Shown here: one piece after another, positions 47,613-56,790 of the stretch
How positions within the stretch are numbered: the first letter of the stretch is position 1
How the letters are laid out: each line of letters starts with the position of its first letter
Source of the DNA: JAPLDA01 sp043783155
GTDB taxonomy: Bacteria > Bacteroidota > Bacteroidia > AKYH767-A > 2013-40CM-41-45
Reading direction: 5' to 3'
Assembly: GCA_043783155.1 (NCBI GenBank)
Contig: JAYVZS010000097.1
Span: 1 to 61,378, forward strand
DNA length: 61,378 nucleotides
Translations under genes and position numbers: made by a program
The notes under the pieces: model-generated
What the model was told of the DNA's origin: nothing
Database searches by the model: none
The model's input: the letters and a program-made list of their open reading frames with translations, nothing else

Positions 47613-47644
47613 CAAATATAAAAAAGAAAATGAAATCTGACAAG
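47613..47644 (-). promoter_or_regulatory. Promoter of the metH leader (CTTG-N20-TATATTTG)
   Basis: TATATTTG (47613-47620 on the minus strand) fits the Bacteroidota -7 box and CTTG lies 20 bases upstream. Transcription would start about 40 bases ahead of the riboswitch P1 stem. Confidence 0.55.
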
Positions 47645-47688
47645 AAAAAATAAGGTCGGCTGAAAGTGCTTCGTTAATATAAAAAGGG

Positions 47689-49272
47689 CTATTTATTCAG
47701 TACAATCTTTCTAATACCTGAACGATTATTCATTTCAAATTGAACAAAATAAATTCCATTCGCAAGGTTTGACAAATCAATGTACGAAATCAAGGAATGA
47801 ATAATGACCTGCTGCTTCAATGTATTGCCTAACAGGTCAACAATCTTAACAATGGTTTGATCAACCGGCATGCTGCCGAAATTAATTTCAACCTGCCCCT
47901 TTGTCGGAGAAGGGAAAACAGAGATTCCTGAAAGCTCCGCTTCATGAATACCTATTCCATTGTCGATGGTGATGATGTAATCTTCCGTTTCACCCGAGCC
48001 CATGGTCGTGCATGCTGATGTTGAATCATTCGGACTACCTATCGCCCTGCTCCTGATGCGAAAACCCGTCAGTCCGTTTATAGCAGTGGGAGGAATTAAT
48101 ATATTAACGTTGTTAGCAGTGCCGATAACCGAAGATGTACACACTTGGGTCCACTCATCGGCATCAAACAACAAGTTGTGATTGTAATCAATCCAGATAG
48201 AAATGATGTCATTGTTATTGGTCGTGACGGAAAAACCAAATGAAGACCCGGCGTCCAATGTTGCAGTTGTATTTCCTGCCGGAGGAAAATATGAGTAGTT
48301 GGTTGTATATGATGAATCACAAAGAGTAGAATTATTCAACGATGTTCCGGCAATGGCTACGTTGCTGATGTAATCGACACCGGTGCATGCTGCATTGAAA
48401 GGAACACAATAGCAAAACAGGTTCGGATTCATTTCAACAAATACCGAATCTGAATTAAAAGACAATGCACTGCATGTTACAACACAATGATAATACATGG
48501 AAGTTGACTGAGCATTAACAAGCATACTGTTTGTTGCATTGGTTATATCTGTCCATGTGAATCCACTATCAGAAGATTGCCATTGATATGTTTGTCCCGA
48601 ACCGTTTGAATTATTTATCAAAGAAAGTGAAAAAGAATCCGCAGAGCAGGTAAACTCCGACGTTGAAATTGCTTTACCGGCAATGGGAGGAGATGAACAG
48701 AGCGGCGCTTCATCAGTAATTTTAATATTGTCAATAGCCCACCACCATCCCCAGGTCGCGGCAAAATGAAAACGGACAACTACATTCGAATGTCCTGCCG
48801 CAATGGAAGTAATATCATACACCGATTGAACGGCTACAGGGTAACCGGTAGTCGATACTGAATCCTGCAGAAGGCGTGACCAAGTGGAGCCGCCGTCATT
48901 GCTTACTTCAACCTGGTGAAACTGGCTGGCAACTGATCTGTATTGTTCATCCATCACAAGAAAAACATTTGTAAGGGCTGATGCATTCACGACCGGCAAT
49001 ACGAGGTAACAATCTTCGGAATGATTCTGACCGATGTAATCGCTGTTAAAAATGGCAAAGCTGGAATCAAATCCTGCTCCGTTAACCGGCTGTGCTCCCG
49101 GATTACTAAATGACCATGTATAGAATGGTACCACACCTGCGCTATCCTGCGACCACCCCGAGGGTTGAACACCTGAAAAACTTTCACTTAGTAAAACTGT
49201 AGCGGCAGGTGACGTTTCAAAAAATAAAAACAGTGACGATACAACAACCCATCTTTGCAGATTTACTTTCAT
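47689..49272 (-). CDS. T9SS type A protein with jelly-roll and GEVED domains
   Basis: A 527-residue secreted protein. After the signal peptide (MKVNLQRWVVVSSLFLFFET) come a MAM/choice-of-anchor-like jelly roll (LLSESFSGVQPSGWSQDSAG ... ATWGWWWAIDNIKITDE), an Ig-like segment (FTCSADSFSLSL ... YYHCVVTCS), a GEVED domain (IWIDYNHNLLFDADEW, MGSGETEDYIITI) and a T9SS type A sorting domain (ISVFPSPTKGQVEINF, LANGIYFVQFEMN). It is probably a cell-surface adhesin or matrix protein. Transcribed alone toward metH. Confidence 0.83.
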   Translation of the reverse strand: MKVNLQRWVVVSSLFLFFETSPAATVLLSESFSGVQPSGWSQDSAGVVPFYTWSFSNPGAQPVNGAGFDSSFAIFNSDYIGQNHSEDCYLVLPVVNASALTNVFLVMDEQYRSVASQFHQVEVSNDGGSTWSRLLQDSVSTTGYPVAVQSVYDITSIAAGHSNVVVRFHFAATWGWWWAIDNIKITDEAPLCSSPPIAGKAISTSEFTCSADSFSLSLINNSNGSGQTYQWQSSDSGFTWTDITNATNSMLVNAQSTSMYYHCVVTCSALSFNSDSVFVEMNPNLFCYCVPFNAACTGVDYISNVAIAGTSLNNSTLCDSSYTTNYSYFPPAGNTTATLDAGSSFGFSVTTNNNDIISIWIDYNHNLLFDADEWTQVCTSSVIGTANNVNILIPPTAINGLTGFRIRSRAIGSPNDSTSACTTMGSGETEDYIITIDNGIGIHEAELSGISVFPSPTKGQVEINFGSMPVDQTIVKIVDLLGNTLKQQVIIHSLISYIDLSNLANGIYFVQFEMNNRSGIRKIVLNK

Positions 49273-49438
49273 TTTATATTTTTAAATTAAGAAGGAATGT
49301 AATTGATTGCCCGAAAGTAAATCATTTCTTTCAAATAGAGCGAGGTTACCGGAAACATACTTCCATGCTCATTCATAATTCAGGAAGTAAAAAATGCCAG
49401 CCGAAAAGAAAACATGGTCAATTGATGAGGTAGAAAAA

Positions 49439-51241
49439 TTATTTAGTCAAAATCATTTTCTGCGTGATGATCCCATTTTCGTTTTCAACTTTAAGAAAAT
49501 AAATTCCGCCCGACAATTTTGAAACATCAAGTTGTGTCTTTGATGCGTTCTCAATCACTTCCTCGAATAGAAGTTTGCCGGGTAAATCAATCAGCTGAAT
49601 AGTTGATTTTTTTTCTGTGATTCCGAAATCGATGTTTACTATTCCTCCAGATGGATTCGGAAAAATTGAAACCATACTTTTTTTCCTGATTAAATTTGGG
49701 AGGTCTACTGGAATCGCAGAATTCACTCCGATAGAATACGACCCGACAGATCCCAACACTCCGTCAATCATAAACAGGTAAGTGGCGCCGGGAACAGCCG
49801 GAGCAAAAGAATAAACACCTGTTACGGGACTCCCGGTTGCTGCCGGAACTAAAACACAACTATCAAAAGAAAGTGTTCCCAGGCAAGGTGAGGATGCATT
49901 GGTGCTCGTGAAAATACCCAGATAAAATTCAAAAATATCAGGAACGGTAAATGAAACATAGAATGTATCTGTAGTGGTTGCATGATAAGAATACCAAACT
50001 GTATTTTCAGGAATTGAGCAGGTATATCCCAACGCTGTTACAGTTGAATCGGACGGGTATTCAGCAAGTGATGCAAAGGCGGTGTTACCGTTTTCCTCGG
50101 ATCCGTTCAGAAGCAATGAAATCGCTCCGCACATACTATCATTCGCCGGAACAGGAGATGTAGAAATGCAGATATCAAATGTGATGGTTCCCGGAAATCC
50201 ATTGCCATAACTATATACCCGAACATAATATGTATTTCCCGGAGTCAGCCCGGAAGCAGAAATTATCTCCAGTCCACCGGCTCCTGATGCATCCGCACAA
50301 TCCAATAAAGAACCGCCGCATGAACCAAATAAAAATAAAGCAGGATCAAATGACGATGACCCGGCTACGGAAATAAACGGTGAACTTGTAACAGCAATAA
50401 ATTTATACCATACATCTCTCGCTGTCGGACTCAGGTAAATACCGCAACTGTCGGATGGAAAAGATTGTGTTGCACCCGAAATGCTTCCCCGAACAGGGCT
50501 GCAATTAGTATTCTCCATTAATAAAACGGCGCCGGAGCAGTTATCATGAACCGGAGCAGGATCGCCCGTGTAAATACAAATATTAAATGTCGTCGTCGTT
50601 GGCAACACGCTTCCATAGGAATAAACCCGGATGTAATAAGTGTGTCCCGGTGTTAACCCCGAAGAATAGATTGATTCGGTTTCACCATTGCCGGAATATT
50701 CAGAACAATCGAGAATGGAACCACCGCATGAATCCAATAAAAAAATAATCGCGTCGAACATTGCGGAGCCGGTTACTTTAACATAAGGATTGGCTGAGAC
50801 TGCAACGAATTTAAACCATACGTCATTAGCACCCGGACTCAGATATCCGTTGCAACTGTCGGGCGGAATTGATTGTGTTGCACCGGCTACATCTCCAACA
50901 GATGTAAGACAGGTGTTGTTCTCGGTTAGCAAAGTGGCATTTATACATTCATCATTCGCCGGAACCAAATGAGTACTGTTGGAAAACAGATGTCGTTCGT
51001 TTGACAATTTGAATTTTGAAGATACAATCTGCTCAAGATGTTTTTCATAGGTCTTCAGTTGTTCAACAGGCATGTTCGTTTGGCCTTCCGGTAACGGATG
51101 AGTTTCCACATATTTTTTCAACGGCATGACCTTTTGAAGATCATTTGTGTTCCGGATTTTGTCCTGTGCGTGAACTGACAAACAAAGAACACTGATTGCT
51201 GATGCAAGCAATACACTTTTAACGGATAAACTTTTATTCAT
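49439..51241 (-). CDS. T9SS type A protein with prepeptidase-C-like repeats, first of a pair
   Basis: A 600-residue exported protein (signal peptide MNKSLSVKSVLLASAISVLC) with a short coiled propeptide-like stretch (KIRNTNDLQKVMPLKKYVET) and then two closely similar repeats of about 120 residues, each with NxCxxAxLLxENxxC, GATQSxPxDSC, DVWxKFVAVxxxP, LLDSCGGSxLDC and GLTPGxTYYxRVYSYG. A third diverged unit (NTVWYSYHATTTDTFYVSF) and a type A sorting domain (SIFPNPSGGIVNIDFG, LSGGIYFLKVENE) follow. The paired Cys pattern points to an extracellular disulfide-bonded beta sandwich. Strongly related to the gene at 51434-52774. Confidence 0.8.
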   Translation of the reverse strand: MNKSLSVKSVLLASAISVLCLSVHAQDKIRNTNDLQKVMPLKKYVETHPLPEGQTNMPVEQLKTYEKHLEQIVSSKFKLSNERHLFSNSTHLVPANDECINATLLTENNTCLTSVGDVAGATQSIPPDSCNGYLSPGANDVWFKFVAVSANPYVKVTGSAMFDAIIFLLDSCGGSILDCSEYSGNGETESIYSSGLTPGHTYYIRVYSYGSVLPTTTTFNICIYTGDPAPVHDNCSGAVLLMENTNCSPVRGSISGATQSFPSDSCGIYLSPTARDVWYKFIAVTSSPFISVAGSSSFDPALFLFGSCGGSLLDCADASGAGGLEIISASGLTPGNTYYVRVYSYGNGFPGTITFDICISTSPVPANDSMCGAISLLLNGSEENGNTAFASLAEYPSDSTVTALGYTCSIPENTVWYSYHATTTDTFYVSFTVPDIFEFYLGIFTSTNASSPCLGTLSFDSCVLVPAATGSPVTGVYSFAPAVPGATYLFMIDGVLGSVGSYSIGVNSAIPVDLPNLIRKKSMVSIFPNPSGGIVNIDFGITEKKSTIQLIDLPGKLLFEEVIENASKTQLDVSKLSGGIYFLKVENENGIITQKMILTK

Positions 51242-51376
51242 GAAAATTAGTTCGGAGAACCGGTTTTGGTTTATGATTTAAAAAAAGAATGATGATTTTT
51301 CAAAAATAAATTATTTTCATTCGCCTCAATGATTGCTTTACAAAAGCTTATCAATAGAAGCACGTTGATAAAAGGG

Positions 51377-51415
51377 TAAAAAAAATCAGGCTCTCCTCAT
51401 CGGAAAGCCTGATTA
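51377..51415 (-). terminator. Intrinsic terminator after the 446-residue T9SS gene
   Basis: Minus strand: AATCAGGCTTTCC and GGAGAGCCTGATT form a 13-base stem with two mismatches around GATGA, followed by eight T. It lies 19 bases after the stop of the gene at 51434-52774 and separates it from its paralogue. Confidence 0.85.
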
Positions 51416-51433
51416 TGAGAATGTGTTGAAAAA

Positions 51434-52774
51434 TTATCGGTTCAAAATAATTTTCTGAGTAAACAGTCCACTTTCGCTTTCAACCTTCACAAAATAAATT
51501 CCATTCGCTAAATGTGAAATATCAAGTTTAGCATTTGAAGAATGCTGAATAATTTCTTCCTTTAAAATATTTCCTACAAGATCGGATAGACGGATCGTTG
51601 ATTTTTCTATGGAAGTTCCTAAATCAATTGTTAAAATTCCGGAAGAAGGATTCGGATAAACAGATATCAATCCGGATTGGTTTGAAATAGTATTCGTACC
51701 AAGAGCCAGGTCCGTTACACAAATTGCAAAATTGGCGGTATCAACTGAGCTATCAATTGTATATACCCTCACATAATAAGTGGAACCGGGAGTGAGCGCC
51801 GTCAACGTCATCGTTTCATTTCCACTGAAAGAATTTGTATTCCCGCAACCAATCGATGTTCCTCCACAGGCATTAAAAGCTTCAATCACTTTATTGTATG
51901 AACTCGGACTCGTTAAATCAATTCTTGCAGAAGCAGATAACGCGGTGAAACTATACCACACATCATCGTCAGAATTTCCGACACAACCGGGAATACCTGA
52001 ATATGTAGCGCCCATCATTGTTCCTGTATCGGGAGTACATGAACCGGAAACAACCATGCTGATAGCATTCGCACAATTATCGTTCGCAGGAGGTGGCGAT
52101 GCATTGTAAACACAAATAGTAAATGTAGTCGTGGAAGGTATTCCCGATCCATAACCGTACACCCTGATATAATACGTGTTTCCGATTGTCAACCCGGATG
52201 AAGAAACTGTTTCTATCTGACCGCCTACTGTCTCATCGGAACATCCTAATTTTGAACCGCCGCAGGAATCAAACAAAAAAACAACCGCATCAAAATTTAT
52301 TGATCCCAGAACACTAATAATAGGGTTGGTTGTTGTCGCTACAAACTTATACCAGACATCATCAGCAGCGGCACTCCTGTATATGTTGCATGAATCAGGA
52401 GCAAATGACTGGGTCGCTCCCGTTACATCACCTGCTGTTGAAGTACAGGTGACACCTTCTGTAAGCAGGATCGCATTTGCGCAATCATCATTTGCCGGCA
52501 CGAGGTTGATGATGTTATGAGATGAATTTCGTTCAGGGGAAAATGTACGATGGGAAGATTCAATTTCCGCAAGTTCGCTTTCGTAACTCTTCAATTGTTC
52601 AACGGCCCAATTTGTTTGTCCTTTTTCCAATGGATGAGATTCTACAAATTTTTTCAACTGTAGAATTTTTTCAAGATCCGTACTTGAATGAATTCTGTTT
52701 TGTGCCTGTGATGAAAAAGCAAAGAAGATCATCACCACTATCAATGCTGCATTGGTTCGTAAATTTTTTTTCAT
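51434..52774 (-). CDS. T9SS type A protein with prepeptidase-C-like repeats, second of a pair
   Basis: A 446-residue paralogue of the neighbouring 600-residue protein: signal peptide (MKKNLRTNAALIVVMIFFAF, SSQAQ), the same stretch RIHSSTDLEKILQLKKFVES, one closely matching repeat (DDCANAILLTEGVTCTSTAG, GATQSFAPDSCNIY, FDSCGGSKLGC), one diverged repeat (DDVWYSFTALSASARIDLTS, CGGTSIGCGNTN) and a type A sorting domain (ISVYPNPSSGILTIDLG, LANGIYFVKVESE). It has one repeat fewer than its neighbour. Its own terminator follows, so the pair is not one transcript. Confidence 0.8.
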   Translation of the reverse strand: MKKNLRTNAALIVVMIFFAFSSQAQNRIHSSTDLEKILQLKKFVESHPLEKGQTNWAVEQLKSYESELAEIESSHRTFSPERNSSHNIINLVPANDDCANAILLTEGVTCTSTAGDVTGATQSFAPDSCNIYRSAAADDVWYKFVATTTNPIISVLGSINFDAVVFLFDSCGGSKLGCSDETVGGQIETVSSSGLTIGNTYYIRVYGYGSGIPSTTTFTICVYNASPPPANDNCANAISMVVSGSCTPDTGTMMGATYSGIPGCVGNSDDDVWYSFTALSASARIDLTSPSSYNKVIEAFNACGGTSIGCGNTNSFSGNETMTLTALTPGSTYYVRVYTIDSSVDTANFAICVTDLALGTNTISNQSGLISVYPNPSSGILTIDLGTSIEKSTIRLSDLVGNILKEEIIQHSSNAKLDISHLANGIYFVKVESESGLFTQKIILNR

Positions 52775-52807
52775 GTTATTCGATTTTAGGTTAATTGTTA
52801 TTTTTAC

Positions 52808-53884
52808 TTATACTATTTTTTCACCTGAAGGTGGATTACTGGATTTCGCTTTCAACACATCTCTTAGATTCGGACGCAGCCGGCTTTTGTAAACGGCATG
52901 AGCATGCTCCTTAATTTTTCCCTTACGGAGTTTTACCTGCTCTTCAAGTGGCAATTCAAAAATAGATTTACAAGCAGGTGTACAGCAACCTTTCATCTTT
53001 TCAGCACACGCTTCGCATTCAATAAAAAGTAAATGGCAGTCATCATTCGCGCAATTCACATGTCGGTCGCAGGGCGATCCGCACTGATGACAGGAACTGA
53101 TCACGTCTTCTGTAATCCGTTCTCCCATCCGTTCATCAAACACAAAATTCTTCCCGATAAACTGTGATTCGAGTCCCTCCGCTTTTACCTGCCGTGCGTA
53201 ATGAATGATTCCTCCGTTCAACTGGTTTACATCCCCGAACCCTTCATGTCTGAAATAAGCACTTGCTTTCTCGCAACGGATTCCACCGGTGCAATACAGT
53301 ACTATCTTTTTGTCTTTCTGATCTTTCAGTTGATTGATCACCATCGGTAATTCCTGCCTGAAGGTATCGGCATCCGGGAGAATAGCTCCTTTAAAATGTC
53401 CGACTTCGCTTTCATAATGATTGCGCATGTCGACGACAATCGTGTCGGGAAGTTTCATGGCTTCGTTAAATTCTTTCGCTGAAAGATGTTTGCCGACATT
53501 GGTCACGTCAAAAGCATCGTCATTCAATCCATCGCCAACAATTTTATTCCGGGTTCTCACGATCAGCTTATAAAAAGATTTGCCGTCGTCTTCAACGGCA
53601 ATTTTCAAATCAACATCCTTGAATTCATTAAACAAGTTCAATTGTAGGATAAACTTTTCCCAGTTGAAATCGGGAATCGAAATCTGCGCATTGATTCCTT
53701 CATGTGCAACGTAAATACGACCGAACACATTTAATTCATCCAATGTTTTGTAAAGATCATCACGGATGGCATTTACATCATCCAGAATAACGTACCGGTA
53801 AAAAGAAAGCGTCACGCGACGGAAATCTTCTTCCTGCAATTTCTTCTTCAGAATTTTCTTGTCGTATATGTTGTGTAATTCCAT
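52808..53884 (-). CDS. trhO: tRNA uridine(34) hydroxylase, rhodanese type
   Basis: From the ATG at 53882-53884 the product is 358 residues, starting MELHNIYDKKILKKKLQEED; the open frame extends 23 codons into the preceding gene and those look non-coding. TrhO makes 5-hydroxyuridine at tRNA position 34 with O2. The N-terminal acylphosphatase-like domain has GRIYVAHEGINAQIS, and the rhodanese domain has VDMRNHYESEVGHFKGAI and the active-site loop YCTGGIRCEKAS with Cys198. A C-terminal Cys-rich tail (HQCGSPCDRHVNCANDDCHL, ACAEKMKGCCTPAC) probably binds zinc. It lies at the end of the oxidase operon. Confidence 0.88.
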   Translation of the reverse strand: MELHNIYDKKILKKKLQEEDFRRVTLSFYRYVILDDVNAIRDDLYKTLDELNVFGRIYVAHEGINAQISIPDFNWEKFILQLNLFNEFKDVDLKIAVEDDGKSFYKLIVRTRNKIVGDGLNDDAFDVTNVGKHLSAKEFNEAMKLPDTIVVDMRNHYESEVGHFKGAILPDADTFRQELPMVINQLKDQKDKKIVLYCTGGIRCEKASAYFRHEGFGDVNQLNGGIIHYARQVKAEGLESQFIGKNFVFDERMGERITEDVISSCHQCGSPCDRHVNCANDDCHLLFIECEACAEKMKGCCTPACKSIFELPLEEQVKLRKGKIKEHAHAVYKSRLRPNLRDVLKAKSSNPPSGEKIV

Positions 53885-53900
53885 CGGAACAATCAAACTG

Positions 53901-54131
53901 TTAATTCTCTTTCTTCCGGCTCCGGTACCAGGCAAATGCACCAACAGCGCCAATCACATAAGGGACAGAGAGTAAATAAAGAATGCCTCCGTTCAGACTT
54001 CTGCCTGCTGATTGTTTATGAGTTGATTCCATGTCTGTTTCAGCAACACGTTTACACATGGCGCATTGAGAGTACGAAGTGTTAACGGCGGATAAGAAAA
54101 GTATAGCGAGGGTGAGAGAATGTTTCTTCAT
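53901..54131 (-). CDS. Small exported membrane protein with CxxC, in oxidase operon
   Basis: Seventy-six residues: signal peptide MKKHSLTLAILFLSAVNTSY, then SQCAMCKRVAETDMES (a CAMC pair just after the cleavage site), a Gly/Leu-rich transmembrane helix ILYLLSVPYVIGAVGAFAWY and a basic tail RSRKKEN. Similar small proteins sit in this place in many Bacteroidota oxidase clusters. A part in copper delivery or oxidase assembly is inferred from CxxC and position only. Confidence 0.7.
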   Translation of the reverse strand: MKKHSLTLAILFLSAVNTSYSQCAMCKRVAETDMESTHKQSAGRSLNGGILYLLSVPYVIGAVGAFAWYRSRKKEN

Positions 54132-54178
54132 TTAATTAACGGATCAATTTTTTCATTATTCCTTTTCCTTATTCATTC

Positions 54179-54715
54179 TTAAAACTTGTAGTACGGCGAA
54201 ATCATCAGGTAAACAATAACACCAGTGATCGTAACATACAACCAAATCGGAAACGACCATCGTGTAATCTTTCTATGCAGTTGTACCTGGTTGGTCAAAC
54301 CTCTGTACAAAGATATTAAAACCAACGGTAATACAATAGCTGCCAGCAGAATGTGGCTGATTAGAATGAAAAGATAAACCGGTCGTATCGGATTGTTGAT
54401 CGGAAATCGTGTTTCAATTCCAAAAGAATGAAACGTAACATACGACAATAGAAAAAGGGTCGACAGTAAGACTGCCGTTATGTTCAGGCGCCTGTGAATG
54501 TAAACTTTTTTTCTGCGGATAAAATAATAAGAGAACAGCAGGAGAATGGACGTAGCGCCATTCAGCAAAGCATTCAGCACCGGAAGAAATTTCACAAACG
54601 GCGGAATGGTTTCAGCTTTTGGTAACTGTGAAAGAAAAAGCACGAGCAAAAAAACGACTGCTGATAAAAAATAAATCAGGCGGAGGTAGAATTTTTCTTT
54701 GGGTTGTGGTTCCAT
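54179..54715 (-). CDS. DUF420 family membrane protein (CtaM-like)
   Basis: A 178-residue integral protein with five predicted hydrophobic helices (LIYFLSAVVFLLVLFLSQLP, NALLNGATSILLLFSYYFIR, ITAVLLSTLFLLSYVTFHSF, PVYLFILISHILLAAIVLPL, FPIWLYVTITGVIVYLMISP) and His residues in the second, third and fourth, as in DUF420/CtaM proteins. CtaM is required for maturation of heme-copper oxidases in Firmicutes. Here it lies between SCO and the CxxC protein, in line with oxidase assembly. Confidence 0.82.
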   Translation of the reverse strand: MEPQPKEKFYLRLIYFLSAVVFLLVLFLSQLPKAETIPPFVKFLPVLNALLNGATSILLLFSYYFIRRKKVYIHRRLNITAVLLSTLFLLSYVTFHSFGIETRFPINNPIRPVYLFILISHILLAAIVLPLVLISLYRGLTNQVQLHRKITRWSFPIWLYVTITGVIVYLMISPYYKF

Positions 54716-54769
54716 GTGATTTGAGAAACAAGAATCAAGATCAAAGAGTCAAGACAAGGACAATAACGT

Positions 54770-55444
54770 TCAACTATTCTTACGCTTGCTGTCTCTTTCT
54801 TTGTATTCATGCATGAGCAGTTTGATCTCATCGATCAGCGTATCCACTTCTGCAGGTTCGAGGCCATCGTAAATTCCACGGATGTGTTTTTCTTTATCAA
54901 TCAAAATCAAATCCTGTGTATGAAAAAAATCGTTGGCTGTTTTTCCCTGCGCGGCCGGAACTAAGTAACCGTTTCTCGCGATCGTATAAATCGAATCTTT
55001 GTTACCCGTTAAAAACCACCATTGCTTGTTGTCGGCTCCGTGCTTGATTGCATATTCATTTAAAGCAGCTACGGAATCCTGTTCCGGATTTACTGTATGC
55101 GAAAGAATTCTGATCTCATCATTTCCCCTATATGCATCCTGCACACGCCTGAGTTCATCGGTCATCTTCGGACAAATCGAAGGACATGTCACAAAGAAAA
55201 AATTCGCAACATAAATTTTTCCTGAGAGATCTTTGTCGGTAATTGTTTTTCCTTCCTGGTTCATAAAACTAAACGATGGAACAGAGTGATAAATCGTATC
55301 ACCTTTTTCAGTAACATGATCTACTACATAAAAAGGCAGAGGTCTGAAATGATTCTTGCCTGTGCTGAGTAACAGCCAAAATAAACCAGGAAAAAAGAGG
55401 ATCCCCAGTACTGCGAGAATCCTCTTTGAAGATTTTTTATTCAT
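54770..55444 (-). CDS. SCO1/SenC-family copper chaperone
   Basis: A 224-residue thioredoxin-fold protein tethered by one N-terminal helix (ILAVLGILFFPGLFWLLLST). The copper site is formed by Cys87 and Cys91 in VTCPSICPKM and a His in FFHTQDLILID near 174. SCO proteins deliver copper to the CuA centre of cytochrome oxidase subunit II or reduce it. The gene follows subunit IV after six bases. Subunits I and II are not in the window. Confidence 0.9.
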   Translation of the reverse strand: MNKKSSKRILAVLGILFFPGLFWLLLSTGKNHFRPLPFYVVDHVTEKGDTIYHSVPSFSFMNQEGKTITDKDLSGKIYVANFFFVTCPSICPKMTDELRRVQDAYRGNDEIRILSHTVNPEQDSVAALNEYAIKHGADNKQWWFLTGNKDSIYTIARNGYLVPAAQGKTANDFFHTQDLILIDKEKHIRGIYDGLEPAEVDTLIDEIKLLMHEYKERDSKRKNS

Positions 55445-55450
55445 TTGTGT

Positions 55451-55807
55451 TTAGTAGATGACTAATCCCAACGCGATGCCTTCGTAAATAAGAATGAAGA
55501 TGAGGTAAATGATGAGTACAAATGGGAGAAGGATACTCCATTGCATTGGTACTTTTTCAAATTTCATGTGCATGAAATAACCAACAATGTAATACGCCTT
55601 CACAATGGTAAGAGCAACGAATGTATAGAGCAGAATCGTTTTCGGAATGGAAGTAAAAGAAATGCTTACTTCAAAAATAGTCACACCAAGCAATATCCAG
55701 AATACTTTCCAGATTACTTTCGTGTTGAGGCCTACATGTGCTTTCTCTACACCTTCGTGCGACACATGTTCGTGATGGATGTCGGGGGAAACAAAATCTT
55801 CTGACAT
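55451..55807 (-). CDS. Cytochrome c oxidase subunit IV family protein
   Basis: The 118-residue protein has a His-rich N-terminal tail (DIHHEHVSHEGVEKAHVGLN) and three membrane helices (VIWKVFWILLGVTIFEVSIS, ILLYTFVALTIVKAYYIVGY, ILLPFVLIIYLIFILIYEGI). FMHMKFEKV in the second loop is typical of caa3/bo3-type subunit IV (CtaF/CyoD). It lies directly between coxC and SCO. Confidence 0.85.
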   Translation of the reverse strand: MSEDFVSPDIHHEHVSHEGVEKAHVGLNTKVIWKVFWILLGVTIFEVSISFTSIPKTILLYTFVALTIVKAYYIVGYFMHMKFEKVPMQWSILLPFVLIIYLIFILIYEGIALGLVIY

Positions 55808-55877
55808 GTTATATAGTTGTTGGTTTTTAGTTCTTAGTCGGGGTCTTGATTCTTGACCCTAATATCTTGTTCTATTA

Positions 55878-56702
55878 TTAAACCAGGTAGAAGAAGGTGA
55901 ACACGAATACCCACACCAAATCTACAAAGTGCCAGTATAGTCCTACCTTTTCAACCAGTTCATAATCTTTCTTTCGTTCGAGAGCGCCCCGTGAGACGAC
56001 AATGAATACAATCAGGTTAATCATGACTCCGCTGAATACGTGGAAGCCGTGAAAACCGGTAATAAAGAAGAAGAAGTTACCGAACAACGGAGTTCCTCCG
56101 TATTCATTACGTTTCAGATTCGCGCCCTGGAAAAACTCTCCTGACTTCATCCAGTTTTCCGCTTCTTCACCTTTGATAACATGTCCGTCATGAAACTTCA
56201 ATACGCCTTCCTGTCCTTCAACAGTATGAGCCATTCTTCCATCGGGAGCAAAATAAGCTCCTTCAGTTTTACCTTCCAAAGCGGAACCATTGATGAAGTG
56301 ATACCACTCCCATGCCTGCGAGCCAAGGAACATCAAACCACCGATGATCGTCAAGCCCAGCCACAACTGAACACTTTTCTTTTTCATGCTATGACCTGCA
56401 TCTACTGCTAATACCATGGTTACAGAGCTCATGATGAGGATGAATGTCATCAACCCGACATAAGCCAGCGGAACATTTCCATGAATAAACGGAAAGTGTG
56501 TGAACACATCACCCGGCTTCGGCCAAATATCGGTAAAACGGTGACGCAATGTACCATAAGCAACCAGCAAACTGGAAAATGTGAATGCATCCGAAACCAG
56601 GAAAATCCACATGTACAGTTTTCCCCACCGGACGTTGAATGGTGATTTACCTCCGTCCCAAACGGATTTTTTTGCTGTTGCTACTGCTGCTTCAGTTGCC
56701 AT
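55878..56702 (-). CDS. Cytochrome c oxidase subunit III
   Basis: A 274-residue membrane protein of the heme-copper oxidase subunit III family: WGKLYMWIFLVSDAFTFSSL, an insert of about 80 residues from HFINGSALEGKTEGAYFAP to NEYGGTPLFG, then FFFITGFHGFHVFSGVMINL and the C-terminal VGLYWHFVDLVWVFVFTFFY. The soluble insert between helices is longer than in proteobacterial subunits. It follows a second, shorter coxC-like gene, as usual in Bacteroidota caa3 clusters. Confidence 0.9.
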   Translation of the reverse strand: MATEAAVATAKKSVWDGGKSPFNVRWGKLYMWIFLVSDAFTFSSLLVAYGTLRHRFTDIWPKPGDVFTHFPFIHGNVPLAYVGLMTFILIMSSVTMVLAVDAGHSMKKKSVQLWLGLTIIGGLMFLGSQAWEWYHFINGSALEGKTEGAYFAPDGRMAHTVEGQEGVLKFHDGHVIKGEEAENWMKSGEFFQGANLKRNEYGGTPLFGNFFFFITGFHGFHVFSGVMINLIVFIVVSRGALERKKDYELVEKVGLYWHFVDLVWVFVFTFFYLV

Positions 56703-56790
56703 ATTTCAGTTGATGTATTAAATGGGTTGATAATATTCGGCAATAATAAATAATTTCAGAATACTTTCCGCGTATACGTTTTACTTTTAT

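Noticed and set aside
51377..51415. Regulatory RNA or attenuator for the gene at 49439-51241
   Set aside because: It is a plain stem followed by T residues directly after the upstream gene's stop, which is explained by termination alone.
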